Below are positions 1 to 5,351 of a DNA stretch of 9,926 nt, piece by piece. The stretch is from Desulfuromonadaceae bacterium UBA6124 (GTDB taxonomy: Bacteria > Desulfobacterota > Desulfuromonadia > Desulfuromonadales > Trichloromonadaceae), in assembly GCA_002423365.1 (NCBI GenBank), contig DIVU01000242.1, positions 4,619-14,544 on the forward strand, given 5' to 3'. The position numbers and the translations under genes were made by a program. The notes under the pieces are model-generated. The model saw only the letters and a program-made list of their open reading frames with translations. It ran no database searches and had not been told where the DNA came from. The first letter of the stretch is position 1. The number at the start of each line of letters is the position of its first letter.

Positions 1-541
1 CGTCGAGCAGCAGGATGTCGGGATTGCCGAACAGGGCCTGGGCGAGCAGTACCCGCACCTTGTCCCCCGGCTCCAGCTCCTTCATCCGCTTGTGGCGCAA
101 TTCCTCGGGGATGCCGAGACCGTCGAGGAGCACCGCCGCTTCCGCCTCGGCTTCGTAGCCGTTCATCTCGGCGAATTCCGCTTCCAGCTCGCCCGAGCGG
201 ATGCCGTCTTCCTCGCTGAAATCTCCCTTGGCATAGAGATCCTCGCGCTCGCGCATCACCTCGAAAAGGCGTTTATGCCCCATGATGACGGTATGGAAGA
301 CGGTTTCCTCGTCGAAGGCGAACTGGTCCTGACGCAGCATGGCGATGCGTTCGCCGGGGCTGACGGTGACCTCTCCCTTGTCGGCTTCGGACTGCCCGGC
401 GAGGATCTTGAGAAAGGTCGATTTCCCGGCGCCGTTGGCGCCGATCAGGCCGTAGCAGTTGCCGGGGGTGAACTTGATGTTGACGTCTTTGAAAATCACC
501 CGCTTGCCGTAGGCCAGGGCGATATTGTGGGCGCTGATCAT
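1..541 (-). CDS. ybiT: ABC-F family ATPase, YbiT-like (N-terminal part, cut by window edge)
   Basis: The first about 180 codons of a soluble twin-ATPase ABC-F protein, a family that binds ribosomes and modulates translation. The reading begins MISAHNIALAYGKRVIF. Walker A GANGAGKST lies at residues 34-42, a Q-loop-like RQDQFAF near 74, and Walker B DILLLD at the very edge. The usual LSGGE signature is replaced by LEPGDKVRVLLAQALF, which from memory resembles E. coli YbiT (APGWKLRVLLAQALF). The segments VIMGHK and EEDG also recall YbiT. The ATG at 539-541 has a GAGGA ribosome site about 10 bases upstream. The linker and second ATPase domain are outside the window. ABC-F membership is near certain; the YbiT subgroup is likely. 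Confidence 0.9.
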   Translation of the reverse strand, partial: MISAHNIALAYGKRVIFKDVNIKFTPGNCYGLIGANGAGKSTFLKILAGQSEADKGEVTVSPGERIAMLRQDQFAFDEETVFHTVIMGHKRLFEVMREREDLYAKGDFSEEDGIRSGELEAEFAEMNGYEAEAEAAVLLDGLGIPEELRHKRMKELEPGDKVRVLLAQALFGNPDILLLD

Positions 542-560
542 GTTTTTGCTTTCCTCGCGT

Positions 561-594
561 AAAAAAAGAAAAGAACCGCCGGGACAACCCGGCG
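561..594 (-). terminator. Intrinsic terminator or attenuator in the ABC-F leader
   Basis: A perfect 7-bp stem (CGCCGGG/CCCGGCG, 577-583 with 588-594) and a 4-base loop are followed on the minus strand by the T-rich tract GGTTCTTTTCTTTTTTT. It lies about 110 bases after the stop of the secreted-protein gene (705) and only about 20 bases before the ABC-F start codon. It could end the upstream operon. However, a candidate promoter lies upstream of it, so it may also act as an attenuator for the ABC-F gene. Confidence 0.7.
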
Positions 595-608
595 ATTCAC
601 GGTGAGGC

Positions 609-637
609 TTTATAGCATTAATGGAGTGGAGAGTAAA
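609..637 (-). promoter_or_regulatory. Candidate sigma-70 promoter for the ABC-F gene
   Basis: On the minus strand, TTTACT (632-637), a 17-bp spacer and TATAAA (609-614). The predicted start is near 602, before the hairpin at 577-594, so the transcript would carry that hairpin in a leader of about 60 bases. The match is good at -10 and moderate at -35. Confidence 0.5.
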
Positions 638-704
638 GGCGCGATTCGCTGATCTTTTTAGGCTGATGAAATACTCTCTCTCTTAGACCAGCCCCCGAGT
701 TGTT

Positions 705-1385
705 CTAGCCGAGTGTGCCCAGCAGCGTGGTGATTTCCGTGTCGATGCGGGCGATGTCGATGCCGGCTTCGTGGAAGAGGGCACTCCAGCTCTTGCCGGT
801 GGCGGCCTTCTCCTGGGCGATGGTCTGCGCTGGTTTGCCGCTCTTTTTTGCCAGCAGGGCGACCATCAGCATCTCCTGATTTTCCAGACCGGCCTGGCGC
901 AGGATGGGCACATCCTCTTTCTTCAGTACCCCGTGACGCGCCAGCAGTTCATCGACCAGCACCCGGTCGAGGCGGGTGCCCGAGCTCTCTGATTTGAGGG
1001 CGTTGGCGAAGAAGGGTTCCAGGGCTTTTTCATCGATCCCCTGGGCGGCCAGGGTCGCGCTCCAGTTTGAGTGCTCGTAGCGCGCCTTCAGCAAAGTCTC
1101 CGCCGAGTTGTTCGTTTGTTCGGCGACGTAATGGGCCACCCAGAAGTCCGCCATGAGCATCCCTTTCTGCTTGCCGCGCACCAGCAGCTTCTTCTCGGTC
1201 TTGAAAAGCTGGGCGAAGAAGGTGTTCTGGGTTGCCGCCAGATAATAGGCGTCGGCCGCCTCGGGACGGGCCGCGTCGTAGCTGCGGTCGGTGAAGCAGT
1301 GGCAGGTCACCGCCGACAACGGGTTGGCCAGGGCCGGACCCGCTGCGAAGAGCAGCGCCAAAAGCATCAGGGCGCGAAAAATCAT
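705..1385 (-). CDS. Secreted protein with CHC motif and internal duplication, function unknown
   Basis: A 226-residue protein I cannot assign to a named family. It has a signal peptide (MIFRALMLLALLFAAGPALA, likely cleaved after ALA at residue 20), so it should be periplasmic or secreted. Just after the cleavage site is a CHC motif (Cys28, Cys30), which could bind metal or form a disulfide. Residues about 74-130 and 170-222 are a diverged internal repeat: both carry MLM near their start and then NWSATLAAQGID in one and SWSALFHEAGID in the other. It is the last gene of the hemerythrin operon. Its ATG overlaps the hemerythrin stop (ATGA), and its AAAGGAG site lies inside that gene, so translation is probably coupled. 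Confidence 0.75.
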   Translation of the reverse strand: MIFRALMLLALLFAAGPALANPLSAVTCHCFTDRSYDAARPEAADAYYLAATQNTFFAQLFKTEKKLLVRGKQKGMLMADFWVAHYVAEQTNNSAETLLKARYEHSNWSATLAAQGIDEKALEPFFANALKSESSGTRLDRVLVDELLARHGVLKKEDVPILRQAGLENQEMLMVALLAKKSGKPAQTIAQEKAATGKSWSALFHEAGIDIARIDTEITTLLGTLG

Positions 1386-1936
1386 CGGGTTGTCTCCTTT
1401 TCGTAGCGTTCCACCATCCGCCGATAGGTCTCGGCCAGCTCCGGCGCGCGGGCCTCAGCGGCCCGGTAGGCTTCGAGCATGGCCGGGCGGACATCCTGCG
1501 GCAGAACCCGCTCGGACAGGGGATAGAGGATGGTGTCTTCCTTGTCGATGTGGCCGCGCAGCAGCTCGGCGTAACCCCGGGCGTGTTCGAGCAGCGCCGG
1601 GATTTCGCTCTCGTCCCCTTCCAGCGCTCGGCGCGCCGCGGCTTCCATGCCTCGGACATGGGCGCGGCCGGCGTCATGTTCCATCAGCATGGCTTCGATG
1701 GGCGATTGCTTTTCCGGCATGCCGTTCTTCACCAGGGCGGTAAAGAGCACATCCTCCTCCTTGGCGTGATGAAAACGGTCGGCGTACTCGCGGATGAAGT
1801 CGACGGCGTCGAGAAAAAAGCGCCAGTCGCGGAACTCGCCTCGTTCCACCCGCGCGGTGTTTTGCTCGACCAGGGCGATCATGCGCAGAATCAGCCGATG
1901 CTCCTCCACCATCACCTGGGTCACGTCGGTTTTCAT
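1382..1936 (-). CDS. Hemerythrin-domain protein
   Basis: A 184-residue cytoplasmic four-helix protein of the hemerythrin HHE cation-binding family, expected to hold a non-haem di-iron centre. Bacterial members sense or bind O2 or NO or help repair iron centres; which applies here is not visible. Likely ligands are His13 (EEH), His57 with Glu61 (HxxxE in FHHAKEEDVLF), His87 (MEHD), possibly His118, and His129 with Glu133 (HIDKE). The frame is open further upstream, but the ATG at 1936 has a strong GGAGGAG site and the extra upstream residues look non-coding. It begins 2 bases after the restored stop of the Fe-S-type gene and overlaps the next gene by 4 bases. Confidence 0.9.
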   Translation of the reverse strand: MKTDVTQVMVEEHRLILRMIALVEQNTARVERGEFRDWRFFLDAVDFIREYADRFHHAKEEDVLFTALVKNGMPEKQSPIEAMLMEHDAGRAHVRGMEAAARRALEGDESEIPALLEHARGYAELLRGHIDKEDTILYPLSERVLPQDVRPAMLEAYRAAEARAPELAETYRRMVERYEKETTR

Positions 1937-1938
1937 AA

Positions 1939-2396
1939 TCAGCTCCTCCGGGTTCCGTCGATGCCGATGACCGCGATCTCCAGGGGGACGTCCTTGCCCG
2001 ATTGTTTGACCGCTTCCTGGGCCATCAGGCCGAGTCCCCGGCAGCAGGGAACTTCCATGATAGTGACGGTGATCGACTGGATATCGTTCTGACGGATGAT
2101 CGCCGCCGTTTTTCCACGTAGGGGCTGGTGTCGTCCAGTTTCGGGCAGGCGTTGACCAGCACCCGGCCTTTGATGAAGTCACGATGGAAGTCGCCGTAGG
2201 CAAAGGGAACGCAGTCCGCCGCGATAAGCAGATGGGCGTTCTGCAGGTACGGCGCGGTGGGCGGCACCAGATGCAGCTGGGTCGGCCACTGGCGCAGTTC
2301 GCTCGCCAGACGGCCGCTCGGCTCGGTGGTTTGATTTTCGGTGCGCTCGATGGTGCGAACATGGCTGCCGGGGCAGCCGCAAGCGAGATTTTTCAT
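1939..2396 (-). pseudogene. Cysteine-rich, possibly Fe-S, protein split by a one-base frameshift
   Basis: The first frame, from an ATG with AAGGAG, starts MKNLACGCPGSHVRT and runs through LRQWPTQLHLVPPTAPY, AADCVPFAYGDFH and ACPKLDD to YVEK (residue 96). It then degenerates and stops at 2025. One frame over, the reading resumes as AAIIRQNDIQSITVTIMEVP followed by CCRGLGLMAQEAVK and stops at 1939, two bases before the hemerythrin start. Restoring one base near 2106-2108 (CTGGCGGCG in place of CGGCGGCG) joins them into a 152-residue protein. I recognise the CGCPG, LVPxxAPY, AADC and VPCC pattern from ferredoxin-type proteins of anaerobes. Longer relatives, as I recall, have an N-terminal ferredoxin domain that is absent here. 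The break may be a real mutation, a sequencing error or recoding at GGAAAAAC. Confidence 0.8.
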
Positions 2397-2408
2397 GGGG
2401 ATTCTCCT

Positions 2409-2630
2409 TTATGCGTCGAGGGTTGCGAGATAGTCGCGGATTTCCGATTCGATTTTCTGTTCGACGGCATCACCCAAGGCATGGATGGAGACCACGTCCT
2501 TGACCAGACAGATGCCGACGCCGCAGGTGACGCAACCGATGTCGTACTTCTGCAGGATTTCGCCGATGCGCGGATGCTGTTCGATGGTTTTGTTGATCGG
2601 CTGGTTGCCGATTTCCTCGGGCAGATTCAT
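2409..2630 (-). CDS. DUF1858-like redox-disulfide small protein
   Basis: A 73-residue protein starting MNLPEEIGNQPINKTIEQHP, resembling the DUF1858 domain, known in one form as the hybrid-cluster-protein-associated redox disulfide domain. The pattern of a helix ending EILQKYDIG followed by CVTCGVGIC gives C33-x2-C36-x4-C41, suited to a redox disulfide or metal site. The frame is open a further 19 codons upstream, but the ATG at 2628-2630 has AAAGGAG seven bases before it, and the upstream residues overlap the predicted promoter. It is the first gene of the operon, 12 bases before the next. The third cysteine is not something I recall as universal in the family. Confidence 0.75.
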   Translation of the reverse strand: MNLPEEIGNQPINKTIEQHPRIGEILQKYDIGCVTCGVGICLVKDVVSIHALGDAVEQKIESEIRDYLATLDA

Positions 2631-2662
2631 GGTCGGGCTCCTTTCTTCGTGATCGTGATGCC

Positions 2663-2668
2663 AGAATA
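2663..2668 (-). promoter_or_regulatory. -10 box of the DUF1858-hemerythrin operon
   Basis: TATTCT on the minus strand, giving a predicted start near 2656 and a leader of about 26 bases containing AAAGGAG. There is no good -35 hexamer at normal spacing. That is typical of a promoter needing an activator, and an activator-type palindrome sits where the -35 would be. Confidence 0.5.
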
Positions 2669-2688
2669 GCCCGAGAGCCGGTTGCAAA

Positions 2689-2706
2689 ACATGACCAGGG
2701 TCAAAA
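2689..2706. promoter_or_regulatory. CRP/FNR-type operator, candidate HcpR site
   Basis: An inverted repeat TGACC-AG-GGTCA (2692-2703). It extends to ACATGACC/GGTCAAAA and is close to TTTGACC-N2-GGTCAAA, which I recall as the site proposed for the nitrosative-stress regulator HcpR in Desulfovibrio-type bacteria. It also fits a TTGAC-N4-GTCAA FNR-like half-site layout with one mismatch. Its centre (2697.5) is 41.5 bp upstream of the start predicted from the TATTCT box, the class II activator position. It lies in the divergent region shared with the PAS gene. The regulator is not in the window. Confidence 0.55.
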
Positions 2707-2768
2707 GTCCGACAAAAAGTGTCTTTTTATGGCGAAGGTGGGGAAGGCGATGAAAAGGGGAAGGATTT

Positions 2769-2777
2769 TGTTATGCT
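2769..2777 (+). promoter_or_regulatory. Candidate extended -10 promoter for the PAS gene
   Basis: TGTTATGCT, an extended -10 element with a weak -35 region. The same nine bases occur at 6626-6634 before the SHOCT gene, which makes a chance match less likely. The predicted start is near 2784. Confidence 0.4.
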
Positions 2778-2820
2778 TGAGGCATGATCCACCAGCACCT
2801 CAAAGAGGAGAGGCAAGCTC

Positions 2821-3249
2821 ATGACCGAGGAAAAACTTCACGAGATCATTGTGGAAAAGGCACCGGATGCGATCATGTATGCCGACCGCGAAGGGCTGAT
2901 CCGCCTGTGGAACGAAGGGGCGCAGCGGATTTTCGGCGTGGCGAAGGCCGAGGCTCTGGGCCGTTCTCTCGATCTGATCATTCCGGAGAGGCTGCAGGCG
3001 CGGCATTGGCAGGGTTATCATCAGACCATGGCGACGGGCGAAACCCGCTATGGTCATCAGTTGTTACGGGTTCCGGCCCTCAAGGGGGACGGCGATCAGT
3101 TTTCCAGCGAGTTCTCCATCGTCCTGGTGCGGGACGAGTCCGGGCAACCGCTGGGGGTTGCCGCCATCCTCCGTGACGTAAGCGCCCAGTGGCAACGGGA
3201 GAAGGAGCTCAAGGAACAGCTTGCTCTGCTTGCGGGGGCGTCGAAATGA
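2821..3249 (+). CDS. Standalone PAS-domain protein
   Basis: A 142-residue protein that is nearly all one PAS (S-box) sensor fold, residues about 8-125. It starts EKAPDAIMYADREGLIRLWN, followed by RIFGVAKAEALGRSLDLIIP, the ATGETRYG strand region and a final GVAAILRDVSAQW. A charged helix (QREKELKEQLALL), normally the linker to an output domain, ends the protein, and no kinase, GGDEF or other output follows. It may sense a ligand and act on a partner protein. RHWQGYH holds two histidines, but this stretch is common in PAS domains and is not proof of haem. AGAGGAGAGG precedes the ATG. It is divergent from the hemerythrin operon; the HEAT gene follows after 93 bases. Confidence 0.85.
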   Translation: MTEEKLHEIIVEKAPDAIMYADREGLIRLWNEGAQRIFGVAKAEALGRSLDLIIPERLQARHWQGYHQTMATGETRYGHQLLRVPALKGDGDQFSSEFSIVLVRDESGQPLGVAAILRDVSAQWQREKELKEQLALLAGASK

Positions 3250-3254
3250 AATGA

Positions 3255-3283
3255 TTGCGCCTCGGGTCAGGTTTTGTTAATGT
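3255..3283 (+). promoter_or_regulatory. Weak candidate promoter for the HEAT gene
   Basis: TTGCGC (3255-3260), a 17-bp spacer and TAATGT (3278-3283) with an upstream TG. Both hexamers match poorly. The HEAT gene could equally be read from the PAS promoter. Confidence 0.25.
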
Positions 3284-3342
3284 CACTAGGTTGTTGCACG
3301 ATTCTGAAATGAGGCCTGTGGCCAAGAAAGTGGAATTGAATA

Positions 3343-3909
3343 ATGTTGGAAGATCGCAAACAGGCGCTGCGGGAAAAACTCAAGGATCCGGACGAAGGGG
3401 TGCGTCAGGCGGCGGCTTCGGCCCTTGACGCGCTGGAGTCGGCCCTCGACCTGACGGAGATTCTCGACCTGCTCAAACGGGGCAGCCGGGGGCAGCGGGT
3501 CAAGGCGTTGATGGCCCTGGAGCGGATCAATTCCGTCGAGGTCTTTCCGCCGCTGCTGGCGGCGTTGAGCTTCCCCGACGAAGATATTCGCTCCACCGCC
3601 GTTCAGGTGCTGGGGCGCAAAAAAAACCCCAAGGTCATGGGCAATCTGGTGCAATGCCTGGGGGACAGCCATCCGGCGGTGCGGGTTCACGCCGCCGAAG
3701 CCCTCGGCCACTTCTCCGATCCGCGCCTCGTTCCGCATCTGGTAGCTCTGCTCGACGAACAGGATGTCGAACTGGTCAAGGCGGCGGTGCGCTCCCTCGG
3801 GGCCATCGGCTGCAAGAATGCCGAGACGGCTCTCATCGCCCGGCTGGGCCACGCCAGCGCCGGGGTCCGCCGGGAGGCGGTTACGGCCCTGGGGAAGTTG
3901 GAGCTCTGA
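3343..3909 (+). CDS. HEAT-repeat protein
   Basis: A 188-residue protein made of about five or six HEAT-type helical hairpins of 30-31 residues. Units include DEGVRQAAASALDALES, DEDIRSTAVQVLGRKKN, HPAVRVHAAEALGHFSD, DVELVKAAVRSLGAIG and SAGVRREAVTALGKLE. The D/x-VR-xAA-xxLG pattern is that of PBS-lyase-like HEAT repeats, which serve as protein-binding scaffolds; no catalytic residues are visible. An in-frame TGA at 3337-3339 rules out a longer protein. The ribosome site before the ATG (GGAATTGAATA) is weak. There is no signal peptide. The partner is unknown; the PAS protein upstream is a possible one by position only. Confidence 0.85.
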   Translation: MLEDRKQALREKLKDPDEGVRQAAASALDALESALDLTEILDLLKRGSRGQRVKALMALERINSVEVFPPLLAALSFPDEDIRSTAVQVLGRKKNPKVMGNLVQCLGDSHPAVRVHAAEALGHFSDPRLVPHLVALLDEQDVELVKAAVRSLGAIGCKNAETALIARLGHASAGVRREAVTALGKLEL

Positions 3910-3935
3910 CGCCTGTTAAATTGTTGACGAAAAGG

Positions 3936-3957
3936 AAAAAGCCGGCATTTTGCCGGC
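3936..3957 (-). terminator. Minus-strand intrinsic terminator
   Basis: A 7-bp stem (GCCGGCA/TGCCGGC, 3941-3957) with a 3-base loop, followed on the minus strand by TTTTTCCTTTT. It would stop transcripts from the dnaJ-like side before they enter the convergent HEAT gene. It has no T-run on the plus strand. Confidence 0.6.
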
Positions 3958-3958
3958 C

Positions 3959-4010
3959 CAGACTGCTGACAAAGTCCCCGTCGAAAGGCGGGGATTTTGT
4001 CAGCAGTCTG
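3959..4010 (+). repeat. 22-bp hairpin, palindromic repeat
   Basis: Arms 3959-3980 and 3989-4010 pair along all 22 positions, with one G-T pair (3974/3995), around the 8-base loop TCGAAAGG. Because G-U pairs and C-A does not, the structure is better as plus-strand RNA. No T-run follows, so it is not a standard terminator. It looks like two IS-end motifs joined head to head or a REP-type palindrome. Confidence 0.8.
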
Positions 4011-4011
4011 A

Positions 4012-4203
4012 GAACAGTGTCTGTTGGCCGCCGCTTGCCAAAACCTGAAAAAGATGGCGTTGATCCTGTGCCGGGAGGAAGAAAAAGGCAAAAAAGGCCA
4101 TTTGCGTCAATTTTTGAGCCGCGTCAGCGACTCTTGGCGGGCATTTTTGGCACGAACAGCGATGTTAGGCTATTTCTATCGACTTTCCGCCGCCCATTCT
4201 TAA
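4012..4203 (+). pseudogene. Transposase C-terminal remnant
   Basis: Sixty-three in-frame codons with no start, immediately preceded by an in-frame TGA at 4009-4011. They read EQCLLAAACQNLKKMALILC and end TAMLGYFYRLSAAHS before TAA. The LLAAACQNLKKMAL stretch is typical of the C-terminus of DDE transposases such as IS1182-like ones (xLAAxxQNLKRL). The catalytic domain is absent, so it cannot be active. The family name is tentative. Confidence 0.6.
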
Positions 4204-4209
4204 CGACTC

Positions 4210-4248
4210 AAAAATAACAAACCCCACTTCTGAAAAAGCGGGGTTTGT
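4210..4248 (-). terminator. Minus-strand intrinsic terminator in the IS remnant
   Basis: The stem pairs 4217-4229 with 4236-4248. The single plus-strand mismatch (A4226/C4239) becomes a G-U pair on the minus strand, giving a 13-bp RNA stem with a 6-base loop followed by TATTTTTG. This suits termination of the dnaJ-like transcript about 150 bases after its stop. Confidence 0.55.
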
Positions 4249-4260
4249 CAGTGATCTGAC

Positions 4261-4284
4261 GCCTCCTTTAATGGAGGCTTTTTT
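4261..4284 (+). terminator. Plus-strand intrinsic terminator
   Basis: Stem GCCTCC/GGAGGC (4261-4266 with 4273-4278), loop TTTAAT and six T. It is the only good plus-strand terminator after the HEAT gene but lies 350 bases beyond its stop, with the IS remnant between. Confidence 0.75.
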
Positions 4285-4393
4285 CGTAGAGGTTTGCGTC
4301 GTCGTGTCTTCTTGCGGTTGATCTTCTCGTGATCCCGTAACAGGGACGCCGCATGCGGCATCCTTATTTACTGTCCGGGGGAAAGACTTGTTT

Positions 4394-5287
4394 CTACAGC
4401 CCGGCCTTTTTCAAGGCTTCGAGCAGTTCTTTCTGCTTGTCGGTCAATTGTTTGGGCACGGTTACGTCGATGGTGGCGTAGAGGTCGCCCTTGCTGCCGC
4501 CGGAGCGGGGGATGCCGAACCCGGCGAGGCGGATCTTGCCGCCGACGGCGATGCCGGGGGGAACCTTGACGCGCTTGGGACCGTCGAGGGTCGGCACGTC
4601 CACCGTGGTGCCGAGACAGGCGCCGGTGAAGGGGATCTCCAGTCGCACGTGCAGGTTGTCCCCCTCGCGGCTGAAGACCGAATCGGCTTCGACCTCGATT
4701 TCCAGGAAGAGGTCCCCCGCCGTGCCGCCGGTGGGGCTGCTGCCCCCTTTGCCGGCGACGCGCAGGCGCTGGCCGTTTTCGACTCCGGCGGGAATCCGCA
4801 CGTGCAGTTGCTCGACCTGGCCGTCGCGACGGTAGTCGACGCGCCGCTCGCCGCCCTGGATGGCCTGGCGGAAGGGGATGGCCAGGCGCATGACGAAATC
4901 CTGCCCCTTGACCACGCGGGCGCGGGAGGTGCCGCCGCCGAAGGTGCTGCGCCGGCCGCCGCCGCCGAAGAGGTGGCCGAAGATGTCGTTATCCCCCAGG
5001 CCGAATTCCCGGAAGAGATCGCCCACGTCGAAATTACGGTAGATGTCTTCCTGGCTAAAGCGCTGATGAAAGCCGGATTCGCCGAACTGGTCGTACTGGT
5101 GCTTCTTCTCGGGATCGGAGAGGACGGCGTAAGCCTCAGTGATCTCTTTGAATTTTTCCTCGGCCTTTTTATCGTCGGGGTTCTTGTCGGGGTGATATTT
5201 CACGGCCAGCTTGCGGTAGGCTTTTTTGATCTCATCCGCCGAGGCGTCTTTCTTCACGCCGAGCTGGGCATAGTAATCCTTGGCCAT
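4394..5287 (-). CDS. cbpA: DnaJ-class co-chaperone, CbpA-type
   Basis: A 297-residue J-domain protein expected to stimulate DnaK ATPase and deliver substrates. The J domain is at residues 4-69 with HPD at 32-34. It is followed by a G/F-like region with LFGGGGRR and FGGGT (about 105-120) and two C-terminal beta domains (about 125-205 and 206-280), including IPAGVENGQRLRVAGKG and VKVPPGIAVGGKIRLAGFG. There is no CxxCxGxG zinc finger, and the length is near that of E. coli CbpA rather than DnaJ (about 375). AGGAG lies seven bases before the ATG. No dnaK, grpE or cbpM is next to it. The symbol means type, not proven orthology. Confidence 0.9.
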   Translation of the reverse strand: MAKDYYAQLGVKKDASADEIKKAYRKLAVKYHPDKNPDDKKAEEKFKEITEAYAVLSDPEKKHQYDQFGESGFHQRFSQEDIYRNFDVGDLFREFGLGDNDIFGHLFGGGGRRSTFGGGTSRARVVKGQDFVMRLAIPFRQAIQGGERRVDYRRDGQVEQLHVRIPAGVENGQRLRVAGKGGSSPTGGTAGDLFLEIEVEADSVFSREGDNLHVRLEIPFTGACLGTTVDVPTLDGPKRVKVPPGIAVGGKIRLAGFGIPRSGGSKGDLYATIDVTVPKQLTDKQKELLEALKKAGL

Positions 5288-5322
5288 CGGTTCTCTCCTG
5301 GTTGGGGCGCAAATGCGTTGAC

Positions 5323-5351
5323 AATATAGTGACGGCGCGGGCTCGCGTCAA
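5323..5351 (-). promoter_or_regulatory. Sigma-70 promoter of the dnaJ-like gene
   Basis: TTGACG (5346-5351), a 17-bp spacer and TATATT (5323-5328) on the minus strand; predicted start near 5316 and a leader of about 29 bases. The -35 hexamer contains the TGA stop of the upstream MFS gene, so the two genes touch but the chaperone has its own promoter. No heat-shock-type promoter or CIRCE repeat is seen. Confidence 0.75.

Larger units (their letters stand above)
3955..4263 (+). mobile_element. Decayed insertion-sequence end with terminal-repeat-like motifs
   Basis: This covers most of the gene-free stretch 3910-4393. It holds a transposase C-terminal remnant (4012-4203) flanked by copies of one motif. 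The left copy, inverted, is CAGACTGCTGACAAA (3959-3973). The right copy is TTTGTCAGTGATCTGA (4244-4259), and a second right-type copy, TTTGTCAGCAGTCTGA, is at 3996-4011. The outer copies form an imperfect inverted repeat of about 24 bp running from GGC to CCCC. The rest of the element is missing. The exact boundaries and IS family cannot be fixed by eye. Confidence 0.5.

Noticed and set aside
1937..2362. Long minus-strand upstream extension of the hemerythrin frame (to 2362)
   Set aside because: The extension overlaps the cysteine-protein gene in another frame, reads as low-complexity R/P-rich sequence, and the ATG at 1936 has a strong ribosome site and family-like N-terminus.
2711..2728. AAAAAG-TGT-CTTTTT inverted repeat between the divergent genes
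   Set aside because: It is short and AT-only at the ends, at a place with no gene end, so it is not a terminator. It could be an operator but has no recognisable family.
4348..4359. Perfect palindrome GCCGCATGCGGC
   Set aside because: Twelve bases with only a 4-base loop possible and no T-run on either strand. Short GC palindromes are common at this base composition.
4388..5329. 313-codon plus-strand open frame opposite the dnaJ-like gene
   Set aside because: The minus strand encodes an unmistakable J-domain protein with promoter and ribosome site. The plus frame is an A/V/G/L-rich shadow.
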